Shown: piece after piece, positions 63,277 through 64,000 of the stretch | How positions within the stretch are numbered: position 1 is the stretch's first letter | Layout of the letters: the number at the start of each line of letters is the position of its first letter | Source of the DNA: Sphingobacterium corticibacterium | Lineage (GTDB): Bacteria > Bacteroidota > Bacteroidia > Sphingobacteriales > Sphingobacteriaceae | Reading direction: 5' to 3' | NCBI RefSeq assembly: GCF_004208525.1 | Contig: NZ_SGIT01000002.1 | Location: forward strand, 1,488,001 to 1,552,000 | DNA: 64,000 bases | Translations under genes and position numbers: made by a program | The notes under the pieces: model-generated | The model's input: only the letters and a program-made list of their open reading frames with translations | What the model was told of the DNA's origin: nothing | Databases searched by the model: none

Positions 63277-64000
63277 TTTGAACATCGTTTGTAAAATCAG
63301 CCCAAACACAATTACACAGACACAACCCACCAAGTTGAGCCAAAGGTAAGCCATGATATCTGCTTTCCATATACCAAAAACAACTATTTCTGAAAATACT
63401 GCGGCCCAAAACACCGCTTTCCCGCCGATACGTTTCACATAAAAAGCGACAAGGAAAATACCCAGAATGGTACCGTAGAAGAGGGAACCTAAAATATTGA
63501 CGGCTTCTAAGAGATTTCCGAGCTGACTGGCGTATAGTGCTACGGCAAGCGTGATAATGCCCCACACCATCGTAAATAATCTTGATGCATTAAGGTAGCC
63601 TCTATCGGATCCCTTTTTGTTAATAAAGCGTTTGTAGATATCCACTACAGTGGTTGATGACAGTGAGTTTATCGCACTGGCTGTTGCCCCCATGGAGGCT
63701 AGGAAAATAATCGCAATCAATAATCCGATTAGCCCCTTTGGAAAGGTGCTTGTTACGAACGACAGGAAAATATAATTGTTATCATTGAGCTCGGCACCGG
63801 GGTTATTTTTTTGCAATAGGGTTTCTACTTCTTTTCGTAGCACCTGATCTTGTTGGTTCTTCTCCTGAAGGGCGTGGCGGGAAGCGTCAATTGCTTCGGA
63901 ATCATCGGCCTTAATCGCCAAGACCAATTTTTCTACCCATTCTTTTTTTTCTGCACCAATGGCTTCGTGACGTTGTATTATAGCGGTATATTCATCGCTG
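63256..64000 (-). CDS. Sodium:solute symporter, C-terminal part, cut by window edge
   Basis: The frame is open through the right edge, so the N-terminal half lies outside. The visible 247 residues have a soluble loop (EKKEWVEKLVLAIKADDSEAI), then the SSF-typical FLASMGATASAINSLSSTTVVDIYKRF and several transmembrane helices to the C-terminus. It imports a small solute, possibly an amino sugar or sialic acid, with Na+; the substrate cannot be assigned. Its 3' end overlaps the amidase gene. Confidence 0.82.
   Translation of the reverse strand, partial: SDEYTAIIQRHEAIGAEKKEWVEKLVLAIKADDSEAIDASRHALQEKNQQDQVLRKEVETLLQKNNPGAELNDNNYIFLSFVTSTFPKGLIGLLIAIIFLASMGATASAINSLSSTTVVDIYKRFINKKGSDRGYLNASRLFTMVWGIITLAVALYASQLGNLLEAVNILGSLFYGTILGIFLVAFYVKRIGGKAVFWAAVFSEIVVFGIWKADIMAYLWLNLVGCVCVIVFGLILQTMFKSKIPSV

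Noticed and set aside
1..64000. tRNA, rRNA, CRISPR arrays, insertion sequences, prophage genes
   Set aside because: I looked for cloverleaf ends, repeat-spacer patterns, transposases and integrases and saw none.

Overview
The window looks like a chromosomal segment of a Bacteroidota bacterium, most likely of the Sphingobacteriaceae (Sphingobacterium, Pedobacter or Olivibacter-like). The grounds are the TAnnTTTG promoter -7 boxes ahead of many starts, a gliding-type lipoprotein GldH in a ricT-gldH-lpxK run, DUF3078 and OmpA-type envelope proteins, a hybrid two-component AraC regulator, futalosine-route menaquinone synthesis, and moderate-to-low GC. I see no rRNA, tRNA, CRISPR array, prophage or insertion sequence.

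Layout. 0-6.6 kb: the end of a hybrid sensor/AraC regulator, surE, gnd, and a kduI-DUF4861-kduD operon for unsaturated-uronate breakdown. 6.6-11 kb: a photosensory island. A LOV (blue-light) histidine kinase and a receiver-only response regulator sit divergent from a bacteriophytochrome (red/far-red) histidine kinase. 11-12.3 kb: about 640 bp of noncoding DNA holding a perfect 22-bp inverted repeat, then a small fibronectin-III-tailed protein of unknown role. 12.3-25.8 kb: housekeeping genes (nadD, gmk, yicC, dedA, dnaN, holB, ricT, gldH, lpxK, dnaA, dxs, scpA). 25.8-33.6 kb: glycerate kinase and a catabolic block resembling leucine/isovalerate degradation (crotonase, HMG-CoA lyase, acyl-CoA dehydrogenase, carboxyltransferase subunit, acetoacetyl-CoA synthetase). 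33.7-37.6 kb: an OmpA-family protein, thiL and nadA.

37.6-38.1 kb, between divergent nadA and nadB, is my candidate for the chromosomal replication origin. It is AT-rich, carries a cluster of DnaA-box-like sites, and lies where both GC skew and preferred gene strand switch. Two parS-like palindromes follow 6 kb away, beside mnmG. dnaA and dnaN are 15-22 kb from this locus.

38-57 kb: nadB, a gamma-carbonic-anhydrase-like protein, an Ig-like lipoprotein, mnmG, an ABC-F ATPase, apaG, an RsmI-like methylase, a NIF3 protein, a zinc-ribbon coiled-coil protein, a CPBP protease, cdsA, anmK, gcvH, pdhB and mqnB. 57-64 kb: a pterin pair (PTPS-like enzyme and folE), an O-methyltransferase, and an envelope/peptidoglycan run (two glucosaminidase-LysM proteins, a carboxypeptidase-regulatory-domain protein, a DUF3078 protein, an AmpD-type amidase). 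It ends in a truncated sodium:solute symporter.

All assignments come from reading the sequence and from memory of protein families; no database search was run.
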